A stretch of DNA of 59,494 nucleotides from Ectothiorhodospiraceae bacterium WFHF3C12 (GCA_013519935.1 JACDUA010000021.1:1-59494); one strand, 5' to 3'; positions 17,018-25,467 are shown, numbered from the stretch's first letter. The notes: generated from the letters alone by a model not told the origin. A program made the numbers and translations.

Positions 17018-17790
17018 TCCTTCGGTCCCCCTCCGAGATAAGCCTCGATAACTTTCGGATCGCCCTTCACATCCGCCGGTGCGCCGCTGGCGATGACCTG
17101 GCCCTGGGCCAGCACGGTCATCTGCTCCGCCAGGCTGAACACCACGTGCATGTCATGCTCGATGACGATCTTGGTCATGCCCCGTTCCGAGATCCGCTGC
17201 AGCAGCTCCACGGTGCGGTTGGTGTCGTGCCGGGACATGCCGGCGGTGGGCTCGTCCAGCAGTAGCAGCTTGGGGTGGGCCGCCAGGCACACCGCCAGCT
17301 CCAGCCGGCGCTTGTCGCCGCGGGCGAGGTTCTGGGCGGACTCGTAGACGTGATCGCCCAATCCCACCTCAGTGAGGATCTCGGCGGCCTCGTCGCTCAC
17401 CTCGTTGCCGGGGCCGAGGTTCTCCACGCACTTGATGGCGAACTTGCCGTCGCGCTTGGCGAGGCGGGCGATGGCCACGTTCTCCAGAAGGCTCAGGGCC
17501 GGAAAGATCTGCGGCGTCTGGAACACCCGGGCGATGCCCCGCTGGATGATGTCGTGGGGCTTCATGCCGCGCAGCTCCCGGCCGTCGAACCGGACGGTGC
17601 CCTCGTCGGCCTCGATGAGGCCGATGAGCACATTGAGCAGTGTCGACTTACCGGCGCCGTTGGGCCCGATGATGGCGTGCACCGAGCCCTCCGGAATCTG
17701 CAGCGTGACGTTGTTCAGAGCCTGGAGCCCGCTGAAGCGCTTGGACACCCCCTGGACATCCAGCAGGAAATTGGAATCGGTCTGAGTCAT
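17014..17790 (-). CDS. livG: branched-chain amino acid-type ABC transporter ATPase, LivG family
   Basis: This 258-residue protein has Walker A GPNGAGKST, a Q-loop RVFQTPQIFPALS, Walker B LLLLDEPTAGMS and the C-terminal AYLGGG typical of LivG. The signature region reads LARGDKRRLE instead of LSGGQ-like, as in several LivG proteins. I start it at the ATG 17790, which has an AGGAGGAGA ribosome site after the LivM stop; the frame extends to 17850 but would overlap livM. It works with LivF as the ATPase pair. Confidence 0.93.
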   Translation of the reverse strand: MTQTDSNFLLDVQGVSKRFSGLQALNNVTLQIPEGSVHAIIGPNGAGKSTLLNVLIGLIEADEGTVRFDGRELRGMKPHDIIQRGIARVFQTPQIFPALSLLENVAIARLAKRDGKFAIKCVENLGPGNEVSDEAAEILTEVGLGDHVYESAQNLARGDKRRLELAVCLAAHPKLLLLDEPTAGMSRHDTNRTVELLQRISERGMTKIVIEHDMHVVFSLAEQMTVLAQGQVIASGAPADVKGDPKVIEAYLGGGPKE

Positions 17791-17809
17791 GGATGCGGTC
17801 TCCTCCTGC

Positions 17810-18874
17810 TTAATCGGTGCGGCCGGCCTCGGCGGTTCTGCCACGCTCACGCAGCTTGCGCATGGACTCCGGGGAGTCCGGCACGTTGTGCCGGCGGCTG
17901 GGTACCTTCTGACCCAGCACCTTGCGCACGCGGTTGTAACCGTCGACGAAACCGCCCGGCAGGAAGATAACGATCAGCACGAAGATCGCACCCAGAACGA
18001 GCTTCCACAGCTCGCCGATTTCCGACTGCACCACGTTCTCGAAGTACATCATGAACGCGGCACCGATCATCGGACCGATGAGGGTGTTCACGCCGCCAAT
18101 GACGGACATGATCACAACCTCGCCGGAGGTGGACCAGTGCAGGAACTTGGTCGCCACGTAGGGCTCGTAGACCACCATCAGCCATCCGGCCGTACCGGCG
18201 TAGATGGCACTGATCAGGTAGGCGGTCATCTTGTAGGCCATGACGTTGACGCCCGTGTACTCCAGGCGCATCTGGTTCTCCTTGATGGAGCGCAGCATGA
18301 GCCCCAACGGCGAGCGGCGTATCTGGCGTGCCATGGCGAACCCGATAACCACCAGCACTGCGGCCAGATAGAAGACGTTGAGGCCATCCATGGGCAGGCC
18401 GAAGAGATTGGGCTGGGCGCTCATGGTCAGACCGTTGTCGCCGCCGGTCCACTCCTGGAATATCGACAGTGCCGCGGCGTGGAGCATCTGCGCGAAAGCC
18501 AGCGTGAGAATGGCGAAATAGATGCCGGTGCGCCGCAACGTGAGAAAGCCCAGCACCAGCGCCAGCACGATGGACACGACCAGGCAGGCCAGCAGCGCGG
18601 GGATGATGCTCTCCGAGTAGTGCAGAAACATCAGCCCGGCCACATAGCCCGAAGTGCCGAAGAAGGCCGCGTGGCCGAAGGACAGGTAGCCGGTGAAGCC
18701 CAGCAGGATGTCGAAACCCAGAGCGAATATGGCCCAGATGACGATCTTGGTCGCCAACGCCTCGTAGCCGCCGATCCAGGTGAGCCACCAGGGCATGGCG
18801 AAAACGACGACTGCGAAGACACCGAGCACGATACCCTCGCGCGGCCAGGAATGCGGTCGATACTCGGTGCTCAT
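17810..18874 (-). CDS. livM: branched-chain amino acid-type ABC transporter permease, LivM family
   Basis: This 354-residue inner-membrane protein has about nine or ten helices, with the LivM motifs ALGFDILLGFTGYLSFGHAAFFGTS and the late MSVIGGVNTLIGPMIGAAF loop that contacts the ATPase. The ATG overlaps the LivH stop by four bases. The C-terminal tail (about 318-354) is long, Arg-rich and predicted cytoplasmic. Length and layout fit LivM and exclude the longer urea-type permeases. Confidence 0.93.
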   Translation of the reverse strand: MSTEYRPHSWPREGIVLGVFAVVVFAMPWWLTWIGGYEALATKIVIWAIFALGFDILLGFTGYLSFGHAAFFGTSGYVAGLMFLHYSESIIPALLACLVVSIVLALVLGFLTLRRTGIYFAILTLAFAQMLHAAALSIFQEWTGGDNGLTMSAQPNLFGLPMDGLNVFYLAAVLVVIGFAMARQIRRSPLGLMLRSIKENQMRLEYTGVNVMAYKMTAYLISAIYAGTAGWLMVVYEPYVATKFLHWSTSGEVVIMSVIGGVNTLIGPMIGAAFMMYFENVVQSEIGELWKLVLGAIFVLIVIFLPGGFVDGYNRVRKVLGQKVPSRRHNVPDSPESMRKLRERGRTAEAGRTD

Positions 18875-19815
18875 TCCAATACTCCTTTCTTGCCCATCAG
18901 CCCGCGTGGGCGGACCAGCAACACGACGACGGCCACCAGGTAGATGACGATCTGCTGCACGGCCGAGTACTCGGCCGAGAACGACAGCGCCATGCCCAGC
19001 AGCATGGCCGACAGTAGCGCGCCGGGCAGGGAGCCCATGCCGCCTATCACCACCACCAGGAACGACGGCACCAGCAGATGCATGCCCACGTCCGGGGTCA
19101 CCTGGGTAATGGGCCCCCCGAACACGCCGGCAATGCCGGCGATGAGTGCGCCGAGGCCGAAGACGATTGCGAAACGGGCCGTGATATTGATGCCGAGGAA
19201 TCGCAGCATCTCGGAGTCGCGCATGCCCGCGCGGACCACCAGGCCGAATCGAGTGAACTGCAGCAGGGCGAAGAGCCCGCCGATGGCCAGGAACGACACG
19301 GCGATGAGGATGATCCGCCAGCTCGGGTAGAACAGCATGCCCTCGATGAACGGCATCCAGACCTGGGGCATTTCCTCGAAACGGGGCACCCCCGGTATGG
19401 TCGCGCCGGTGCCATAGAAGAGCATCTGTCCCGTACCCCAGTCCGGAATGGGATAGGGGATGTTGTTGGCGCCGAAGATCGCCTTGGCCCCTTCCTCGAT
19501 GACCAGGGCCAGGCCAAAGGTCACCAGTATCTGGTCGGTATGCGGTCGGTCATAGAAATACTGAATGATGCCGCGCTCCATGAGGATGCCCACCACGAAG
19601 AGCAGCAGCGGCACCAGGATCACCGCCGCCCAGAAACCGATCTGGCCGCCGATGACCACCGCCGCGTAGATGGCGATGACATAAAGCGCACCGTGGGCGA
19701 AATTGACGACGCCCAGGGTGCCGAAAATAAGGGTGAGGCCCAGTGCGATGAGGGCGTAAATGGCCCCCAGCTGCAGCCCCGTCACCAATTGCAGGAAAAC
19801 GTCGTTAACGGACAT
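18871..19815 (-). CDS. livH: branched-chain amino acid-type ABC transporter permease, LivH family
   Basis: This 314-residue permease has about eight helices. It shows LGAIYALIALGLTLIFGTLGVVNFAHGALY near the N-terminus and VVVIGGMGSLPGALLSAMLLG near the C-terminus, both LivH hallmarks. A roughly 110-base spacer separates it from the binding-protein gene upstream, and it overlaps livM by four bases. The central insert TIPGVPRFEEMPQVWMPFIEG is an extracytoplasmic loop not seen in E. coli LivH. Confidence 0.92.
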   Translation of the reverse strand: MSVNDVFLQLVTGLQLGAIYALIALGLTLIFGTLGVVNFAHGALYVIAIYAAVVIGGQIGFWAAVILVPLLLFVVGILMERGIIQYFYDRPHTDQILVTFGLALVIEEGAKAIFGANNIPYPIPDWGTGQMLFYGTGATIPGVPRFEEMPQVWMPFIEGMLFYPSWRIILIAVSFLAIGGLFALLQFTRFGLVVRAGMRDSEMLRFLGINITARFAIVFGLGALIAGIAGVFGGPITQVTPDVGMHLLVPSFLVVVIGGMGSLPGALLSAMLLGMALSFSAEYSAVQQIVIYLVAVVVLLVRPRGLMGKKGVLE

Positions 19816-19928
19816 GGTCTCACCTGTTGATACGCCGCCCGCGCCTCCTTGCTGGGGTCAGCGTGGCTAAGCCGGCAGGGAACAGACGATCCGGCCCCAT
19901 GGGGACCGGACCGTGGTTGCAGTTGGAC

Positions 19929-21323
19929 TTAGGCCGGCTTGTACGGGCCGAGCTCCCCGGGGAAGGTATCCACCGGGTACATCACGTCGTCCCGCTTGAC
20001 CTGCTGATGGATCTTGAGCAGATCGTACTCGCCCTGCTTCTCGTCCGGGCCCTTGCCCTGCACCACCAGGATGTCCTTGAAGCACTGGTGGTCGGCACCG
20101 CGGTAAATGGCCTCGCCCGGACCGGCACCGGTGAACTTGAAGTCCTCCAGGGCCTTGATGACCTCGGGCGGGTAGAAGGTGCCGGCACGCTCGCAGGCGT
20201 TGGCGTAGAGCAGGGTCTGCACGTAGCAGGTCTGCGCCGCCTGGGAGGGCGGGAAGCCGTATTCGTCCTCGAAGGACTTCACGAAGGCCTGGGAACCCGG
20301 ATCCTGCAGGGTCCAGTTCCAGTTGGTGGAACCGAACACGCCGTCGATGTTGGCGGCGCCGGCACCCTGGGCCATCAGGCGGCTGTACAGCGGCACCACC
20401 ACCTGGACGTCCTTGCCGTTCTTCTGCATGTCGCGGACGCCGAACTGCACGGCCTGGGTCAACGAGTTGACCATGTCCTTGCCGTAGTGGTTGAGCACCA
20501 GGACGTCGGCATCGGAGTTGAGGAACGCCGTCAGGAACTGGGAATAGTCCGTGGTACCCAGCGGCGTCATGATGTTGTTCACCGTCGTCCAGCCCTCGGC
20601 CTCGGTGAACTGCTTGATGGAATCGTACTGGGTATGACCCCAGGTGTAGTCGGCCGTGAGATGGAAGGCACGGCGGTCCTCACCATAGGTGCCCGCGAGG
20701 ACGGGCCCCAGCGCCTTGCCCGACATGTAGGCATTGAAGAAATGCCGGAAGCCGTAGCGACGCTTGTCCTTGCCCGTGGTGTCGTTGGAGTGGGTCAGGC
20801 CGCACATGAAGATGATACCCATCTCCTGGGCCAGGTACTGCTGGGCGATGGCCGTGGCCGAAGACGAGCCACCGGAGTACATGATGACGCCATCGCGCTC
20901 GACCATGCGGCGGGCGCTGGTGCGGGCAGCGTCAGGGTTGGTCTGGGTATCACCCGTGACGTAGTCCACCTTCTTGCCCAGCACGCCCTGCCCGGTGAGA
21001 GAGCTTGGCGCCAGGGTCTCCAGCATGCCGCCGCCACCGTTGAGATGCTTGACGGCCAGCTTGTAGGCACGGAGCTCGTCGGCACCCTCGTCGGCGTAGG
21101 CACCGGTCTGCGGCACGTTGAAGCCGAAGGTCACGGTCTTGCCCTTTACCGGGAAGTTGCCGATGGGCTCCATGTGCTTCTCGGCCCAGGCACCACGAAC
21201 GAAGAACATCGGTGCCGTACCGGCGACGACGGCGGTCGTAGTGCCGGCCTTGAGGAAGTCGCGGCGGCTGATACCCGCCTGGGTCGACTTCTTGTCGTTA
21301 CGATCGTCGTTCTGGTCGGTCAT
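19929..21323 (-). CDS. Tat-exported periplasmic substrate-binding protein of the Liv/amide family
   Basis: This 464-residue protein begins with a twin-arginine signal: SRRDFLK at 19-25, a hydrophobic stretch and AWA-type cleavage near 47. The mature part is a type I periplasmic binding protein (ANF-receptor fold): NVPQTGAYADEGADELRAY, YSGGSSSATAIAQQYLAQE, DVLVLNHYGKDM. It is longer than LivJ/K (about 370), closer to the extended amide or urea binders, so the ligand is uncertain. The Tat route implies folding in the cytoplasm, usual for some halophile and haloalkaliphile exporters. It is the promoter-proximal gene; the sigma-54 site at 21501-21515 lies 178 bases upstream. Confidence 0.9.
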   Translation of the reverse strand: MTDQNDDRNDKKSTQAGISRRDFLKAGTTTAVVAGTAPMFFVRGAWAEKHMEPIGNFPVKGKTVTFGFNVPQTGAYADEGADELRAYKLAVKHLNGGGGMLETLAPSSLTGQGVLGKKVDYVTGDTQTNPDAARTSARRMVERDGVIMYSGGSSSATAIAQQYLAQEMGIIFMCGLTHSNDTTGKDKRRYGFRHFFNAYMSGKALGPVLAGTYGEDRRAFHLTADYTWGHTQYDSIKQFTEAEGWTTVNNIMTPLGTTDYSQFLTAFLNSDADVLVLNHYGKDMVNSLTQAVQFGVRDMQKNGKDVQVVVPLYSRLMAQGAGAANIDGVFGSTNWNWTLQDPGSQAFVKSFEDEYGFPPSQAAQTCYVQTLLYANACERAGTFYPPEVIKALEDFKFTGAGPGEAIYRGADHQCFKDILVVQGKGPDEKQGEYDLLKIHQQVKRDDVMYPVDTFPGELGPYKPA

Positions 21324-21500
21324 GGTTCTCTCCTCTCACTCCCTTCGGATGGGTGTGTTCTTTTTTGATCGACGCTGACCGGTTCCCCTCGGGTTGCCGG
21401 CTGCGCCGTGAGACTCCGCCATGCGTTGATTGCCGCCCACGGCCGCGATCCCCGGTCGGCCGCGGGCGGCCCAACGCTCGCTCGGGCAGCAATCACCCAA

Positions 21501-21515
21501 GCAACGCCGGTGCCA
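21501..21515 (-). promoter_or_regulatory. sigma-54 (RpoN) promoter, -24/-12
   Basis: On the minus strand the bases read TGGCACCGGCGTTGC, i.e. TGGCAC-N5-TTGC, an exact match to the -24/-12 consensus with the required spacing. Transcription would start near 21489 and run into the binding-protein gene at 21323, leaving a leader of about 165 bases. RpoN promoters need an enhancer-binding activator, often NtrC for nitrogen compounds; none is encoded in this window. Confidence 0.75.
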
Positions 21516-21692
21516 ACGGGCACTGTCTCCCGCGAAAACAAGGCATTAAAAAGTGACGCGCTGCAGCAATAAAATTCGCCGTCGGTCAGCCTGTTACGCA
21601 GAGAAACAAAACCTTCGGGCAACAGCGACAGAAATGGCGAAGGTCTGCGCCGTGAGGGGAAGAAAACGGCACCACGCGGCGCTTTCCGGAGC

Positions 21693-21711
21693 GCGTTACC
21701 TTGAGTAACGC
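21693..21711. promoter_or_regulatory. palindrome GCGTTAC-N5-GTAACGC, candidate enhancer site
   Basis: The arms are exact over 7 bases with a 5-base spacer (CTTGA). It lies about 190 bases upstream of the -24 element, within the usual distance of enhancer-binding proteins of RpoN promoters. It does not match the NtrC consensus (GCACC-N5-GGTGC), so another activator is possible. It could be chance in a GC-rich genome. Confidence 0.35.
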
Positions 21712-21869
21712 CCTCGAAACTCATTGCTCAACCACCTGACACAGCGCAAAAATCGGGGCCATTAACGGGTGATTTTTCACACAGCTGACAGATCGCCCGG
21801 CAACATGCTCTATTGCACCGCAACAAAAACGAGGCTCCGAGCGGGCACGCTGGAACCGTCCAACGAGCG

Positions 21870-22370
21870 CTAGTCTTCAACTGTCGCGAGGAAAGCCTCG
21901 AAGAGCACGCCGAGCAGGGGCAGCTGGTCGTTGAGGGTGTGGCCGCTGTCCAGCAGATGGCACTCGGCGCGGTAGCGGCGGGCGTACTCCAGGGATTTGT
22001 CGACCGGAACGATGTCGTCGCGCCAGCCATGGACCACCGCCACATGCTCGGCTCGCGGCGCGACGTCCGCCTCGTAGCCCGGCATATAAAGCGCCGGGGC
22101 CATGAGAAAGAGCCCGGCCGGACGCCACTGGTTGCTCACCACCGCGGACACGTACCCGCCCATGCTGGAGCCGACCAGCACCAGGGGCGCCTCGCCGCCA
22201 TAGTCCAGGGACTGGAGATGCGCGACACGCTCGTCGGGATCGCGGGTGAAACGGTAATCGGGACTATCCACCCGCCATCCGCGCCGCTGGGCCACCTCCC
22301 CCAGGCGGGTAATCTTCTTGCCCCACGGCCCGCTTTCCTTGCCATGGGCGAAACAGACCAGTCCAGTCAT
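21870..22370 (-). CDS. small alpha/beta hydrolase, YqiA/YcfP-like
   Basis: This 166-residue cytosolic protein has FAHGKESGPWG at the N-terminus, a nucleophile elbow VGSSMGGYV (Ser69), Asp118 or Asp119 in VHGWRDDIVP and His144 in LDSGHTLN, giving a full catalytic triad. The lack of a lid domain and the size fit the YqiA/YcfP-type esterases. The biological substrate is unknown. The ATG at 22370 begins MTGLVCF. It stands alone, transcribed in the same direction as the Liv operon. Confidence 0.85.
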   Translation of the reverse strand: MTGLVCFAHGKESGPWGKKITRLGEVAQRRGWRVDSPDYRFTRDPDERVAHLQSLDYGGEAPLVLVGSSMGGYVSAVVSNQWRPAGLFLMAPALYMPGYEADVAPRAEHVAVVHGWRDDIVPVDKSLEYARRYRAECHLLDSGHTLNDQLPLLGVLFEAFLATVED

Positions 22371-22543
22371 AGCCGTGATATGTCCTTGCCGTGCCGCGCC
22401 GACGCCAACGCGCTGGATCCGAGTGATCCAGGGGCGCCGGTGTCGCTGAAATCAGTGAGAAAACGGGTCCGGCGCGATGACGCCGGGCCACGGCGCCGGA
22501 CCGATCCCCCGGGGCAACTTCCATGATGGACGCCACCCCGTGC

Positions 22544-22795
22544 TCAGGCAACCGCGCGCAGGGCCCGCCGGCAGGGCTCGGGCGGCTCCTTGCCGTCGTG
22601 CCCCGGGCAGAGGATGTAGCGCTCCACTGCCCGACGCACCTGCTCGACACCCAGATGCGGGTAAAGCCGCAGCAGCGCACCGGCATCGCGGCGGTACACC
22701 GCCCAGTGCGCAATCTCGGCGACACCGACACCACCAACCCGGTAGCGGCACCCACCCGGCACCGGGCAGTGGCCACAAACCGTCTCGTACAGCAT
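22544..22795 (-). CDS. small cysteine-rich protein of unknown function
   Basis: This 83-residue protein begins MLYETVCGHCPVPGGCRYR with a CxxC-x5-C arrangement, and later CPGHDGKEPPEPC, so five cysteines could bind zinc or an iron-sulfur centre. The ATG at 22795 has GGGAG 8 bases upstream; an in-frame GTG at 22804 is an alternative. The gene is short but shows coding bias and a plausible start. I do not recognise the family. Confidence 0.55.
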   Translation of the reverse strand: MLYETVCGHCPVPGGCRYRVGGVGVAEIAHWAVYRRDAGALLRLYPHLGVEQVRRAVERYILCPGHDGKEPPEPCRRALRAVA

Positions 22796-22925
22796 TTCGA
22801 ACACTCCCGATCCTCGCCGGCCCGTTCCGGCCGGGCGCGCATATTTCAGGGGTTGGGGATGGCAGGCTTATGACAGTGCGATGGCGATTCGGCAACGCGA
22901 CAGCTAAATCGCGAGGCCGCTCACA

Positions 22926-23369
22926 CTATTCGCCCGGCTGGACGCGGACCCGGCTGCCGACGTCCAGGCCCAGCGCGTCGAGCCGGGCCGGGTGGAGCTC
23001 CAGAGCGGCGGTGATGGGGCCCGGTGGCACATAGCCGCTGCCGCCCGGCTCCATGATATCGATGCCGATTACCCGGCCGTCGGCGTCGATCCAGGCGATG
23101 GCCAGCGGGGCGGCGACGTTGCGCATGTGAAAGCGTGGCACCACCGGCCGCGGAAAATGGAAGTAGATCATGGCCTCGCGGATCCGGTCGGCCGGGACAT
23201 GCTGGAATCCCTGGCCGCGCTCACGGCTATCGTCGGCAATGTGCGCGGCATGGGCCTCGCCGTCGACGAGCACGCGCCCGACGGGCAGATCGGCCAGGCC
23301 GGCCGCCCCGGCACCGCCCGCGCATGCGAGCAGGACAAGCACCGCCAGTATGCAACTCGTTCTGACCAC
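22926..23369 (-). CDS. DUF192 family exported protein
   Basis: This 147-residue protein starts at a GTG behind GGGAGAGCG and has a signal peptide (about 1-22, CILAVLVLLACAGGAGA; the LLAC could be a lipobox). The rest matches DUF192: SRERGQGFQHVPADRIREAMIYFHFPRPVVPRFHMRNVAAPLAIAWIDADGRVI, where the RGLM/MLF-type motifs are altered but recognisable. The family is a small beta-barrel domain of unknown role, often periplasmic. Confidence 0.85.
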   Translation of the reverse strand: MVRTSCILAVLVLLACAGGAGAAGLADLPVGRVLVDGEAHAAHIADDSRERGQGFQHVPADRIREAMIYFHFPRPVVPRFHMRNVAAPLAIAWIDADGRVIGIDIMEPGGSGYVPPGPITAALELHPARLDALGLDVGSRVRVQPGE

Positions 23370-23469
23370 GCGCGCTCTCCCGATGGCAACCAGGGTCCCT
23401 TTTGCGGCAAGGGCGCCGCGGGATCAAGCCCTCGCGCCCCAGCCAGGCCTCGAAAAAGACCACATGGTC

Positions 23470-23505
23470 TTTTCCTGTTTCTAAATAGCCCATATAGCCT
23501 ACAAT
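23470..23505 (+). promoter_or_regulatory. candidate promoter of the Xre-RES operon with direct repeats
   Basis: A TACAAT -10 element lies at 23500-23505, 29 bases before the antitoxin ATG; the -35 region (about 23477) is poor. Just upstream is the direct repeat ATAGCC-N3-ATAGCC (23485-23499), a plausible binding site for the autorepressing antitoxin. The tract is AT-rich relative to its surroundings. Confidence 0.4.
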
Positions 23506-23534
23506 AGGGGTCATTACCAAACGGAGGCGCCGTC

Positions 23535-23933
23535 ATGCCGAACGCCAATGCCCGCCCGATGCCCGGCAGCGATCAGGCCAACATGGCCGCTGCGGGCCTG
23601 CGGACCTTTTTCAACATCGTCCGGGAGTGGGGCCTCAAGGACGTCGAGGCCCAGCGCCTGCTCGCCGTGCCCGCCACCACCTACAAGCGCTGGAAGCGCG
23701 CCCCGGAGCGGGCGACTCTGGATCAGGACAAGCTCGAGCGTCTGTCCTACGTCCTGGGCATCTACAAGGCGCTGCAGATCCTGCTGCCGCGGGCGGACGC
23801 GGCTGCCGGATGGATCAAACGGCCCAATGCCGGTTCACCGTTCGGAGGCGCGGCGCCTGTGCAGCGGATGCTCTCCGGACAGGTGTCCGACCTGTTCGTG
23901 GTTCGGAACTGGCTTGACGCCCAGCGCGGCTGA
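23535..23933 (+). CDS. Xre/MbcA/ParS-type antitoxin
   Basis: This 132-residue protein has an Xre-like helix-turn-helix in residues about 20-60 (FFNIVREWGLKDVEAQRLLAVPATTYKRWK). A C-terminal toxin-binding domain of the DUF2384 kind follows (about 75-132, LPRADAAAGWIKRPNAGSPFGGAAPVQRML), with the family motif W-x-P-N...F-x-G-x-x-P. It would neutralise the RES toxin encoded immediately downstream and repress the operon. GGAGG lies 8 bases before the ATG. The length is normal for the family. Confidence 0.9.
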   Translation: MPNANARPMPGSDQANMAAAGLRTFFNIVREWGLKDVEAQRLLAVPATTYKRWKRAPERATLDQDKLERLSYVLGIYKALQILLPRADAAAGWIKRPNAGSPFGGAAPVQRMLSGQVSDLFVVRNWLDAQRG

Positions 23934-23937
23934 GCGC

Positions 23938-24645
23938 GTGTTCTCGATAGAGGACATTCCCGTCACGAGGATCGAGTGGCGCCCGAGCTACCGCGTGGTC
24001 GCCTCGCGCTTCCCGCCCGTGGGCGTATTCGACCGCGTCGCCGACCCGGCCGACCTGGAGGCCGTCTACCAGCTGGAGGCCATAACCAACCCGCGGGTAC
24101 GCCAGGAAGCCGGGGATATCAGCCTCGTACCACCCCAGGAGCGGGTAACCGGCCCCGGCAGCACCCCGATCATGGCCGCGTTCACCCACCTCAACCCGGA
24201 CGGGTCGCGTTTCTCCGACGGGTCTTTCGGCGTGTACTACTGCGCCCGGGTCGAGGAGACCGCCATACGCGAATCCGTCTACCACACGGAACGCTTCCTC
24301 GGGCTGAGCGACGAGCCGCCCATCGACGTGCAGAAGCGGGTTTACTGCGTGGACCTGCAGGCCCAGCTCCACGACATTCGGGGACTGGGACGGGAACGCC
24401 CCCAGTGGTATGACCCGGAGAGCTATGCCGGCTCCCAGCCCCTGGGCATGGCGCTGCGTTCCGCCGGGGCAACCGGCGTGGTCTACGACAGCGTCCGCCA
24501 CGGCGGCGGGCAGTGCGCCGGCGCGTTCCGGCCCCGGGCGCTGATCCCACCGGCGCGCCAGTCCCGCCATCTCGCCCTGCGCTGGGACGGGCGTCGCATT
24601 ACCGAGGTGCTGGAGCTGCGCAGCACCGGCGTGCTGCTGGACTGA
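23938..24645 (+). CDS. RES-domain toxin
   Basis: This protein of about 235 residues contains the RES domain: YRVVASRFPPVGVFDRVAD at the N-terminus, DGSFGVYYCARVEETAIRESVYH in the middle and the C-terminal GATGVVYDSVRHGGGQCAGAFRP. RES toxins act on NAD+ (degradation or NAD-dependent modification), so activation would deplete NAD. The start is uncertain: GTG 23938 is 4 bases after the antitoxin stop, and an in-frame TTG at 23914 would overlap the antitoxin gene; neither has a strong ribosome site, consistent with translational coupling. The gene looks intact. Confidence 0.87.
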   Translation: MFSIEDIPVTRIEWRPSYRVVASRFPPVGVFDRVADPADLEAVYQLEAITNPRVRQEAGDISLVPPQERVTGPGSTPIMAAFTHLNPDGSRFSDGSFGVYYCARVEETAIRESVYHTERFLGLSDEPPIDVQKRVYCVDLQAQLHDIRGLGRERPQWYDPESYAGSQPLGMALRSAGATGVVYDSVRHGGGQCAGAFRPRALIPPARQSRHLALRWDGRRITEVLELRSTGVLLD

Positions 24646-24723
24646 CAAGGGCGTGGCCAAACCGACGTGACTCACCTATGCTGAACGCGTCGGCGCCGCA
24701 AACACGGTCAATGGATCCATAGA

Positions 24724-25467
24724 ATGAAGTCACAGGCGACCCTGGCGCCGTTGCTTTACGTCGCTTTCGGCGGCGATACCCGCGGCCGCAACCTGCCTGG
24801 CGAAGTCATGGACGAGCTCATCGCCATCGCCCAGGTGCTGCCTTCGCAGCAGCCGGGCGAGAGGCTGTTCGATCAGGGCGGCAGGACCGACCGCATCTAC
24901 ATGGCCCGCACCGGCCTGCTCAAGGGTGAGGTCAACAACGCCAACGGCCAGCGTCAGGTCATGGATTTCTATCTCGCCGGGGATTTCCTGGACATCCAGT
25001 CCCTGTTTACCCTGCGCCACCAGTGCCGGGTGGAGACCATAACCACCGCGACGGTGATCAGCCTGCCGTTGCGCGAGGTCCTGGCAATTGCAAGGCACTA
25101 CCCGGCCCTACAGGATGGCCTGCACAAGGCGATCGGCCGGGAGCTGCTAAAGCTGGACCAGGTTATATATCAGCTGTGCCGTCGCCCCGTGGGCGCTCGC
25201 ATCGCGTCCTTCTTCCTCGACCTCTCGGAGCGTTTCCAGGCGCTGGGCAACGAGCCGAGACGCTTCTACTTTCCGGCCCGCCGGGCGGACATCGCATCAC
25301 TGTTAATGATGGATCGAGCCACTTTCACACGCGGCTTCCGTGAACTGGAACGGGACGGTCTCGTCACTGCCGATGGGAGCGAGTTCCGGTTGCTGGATCC
25401 GGAGGGGCTGCGCCACCTTTCACTGGACGACGAGCTCACGGAAACCCGACAGGCCCGTAAGAACTGA
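24724..25467 (+). CDS. Crp/Fnr family transcriptional regulator
   Basis: This 247-residue protein has a cyclic-nucleotide-binding-type beta-roll (about 30-150, ERLFDQGGRTDRIYMARTGLLKGE) and a C-terminal winged helix-turn-helix (about 185-235, RRADIASLLMMDRATFTRGFRELERDGLV). It lacks an N-terminal cysteine cluster, so it is not an oxygen-sensing Fnr with a [4Fe-4S] cluster. The recognition helix reads ATFTRGF rather than the ETVSR of Fnr, so it should bind a different DNA site. It may respond to a ligand or redox signal. Confidence 0.85.
   Translation: MKSQATLAPLLYVAFGGDTRGRNLPGEVMDELIAIAQVLPSQQPGERLFDQGGRTDRIYMARTGLLKGEVNNANGQRQVMDFYLAGDFLDIQSLFTLRHQCRVETITTATVISLPLREVLAIARHYPALQDGLHKAIGRELLKLDQVIYQLCRRPVGARIASFFLDLSERFQALGNEPRRFYFPARRADIASLLMMDRATFTRGFRELERDGLVTADGSEFRLLDPEGLRHLSLDDELTETRQARKN

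Larger units (their letters stand above)
21324..21869. other. 546-bp regulatory region upstream of the Liv-type ABC operon
   Basis: No gene is supported. It holds the sigma-54 promoter (21501-21515, minus strand) and, about 190 bases further upstream, a 7-bp-arm palindrome at 21693-21711. The region 21710-21790 is AT-richer than average, as enhancer and promoter DNA often is. The alpha/beta hydrolase gene ends at 21870, and no terminator is evident. Confidence 0.6.

Noticed and set aside
16265-21323. Urea transporter UrtABCDE
   Set aside because: The permeases are of ordinary Liv length (314 and 354), not the longer UrtB/UrtC forms, and no urease genes are nearby.
21660-21680. An NtrC half-site (GCACCA) upstream of the sigma-54 promoter
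   Set aside because: Only one half-site is visible, and the second half does not match GGTGC; too weak to claim.
24724-25467. The Crp/Fnr gene as the regulator of the FNR boxes
   Set aside because: The protein lacks the N-terminal cysteines and its recognition helix differs from that of FNR, so it probably binds another sequence.
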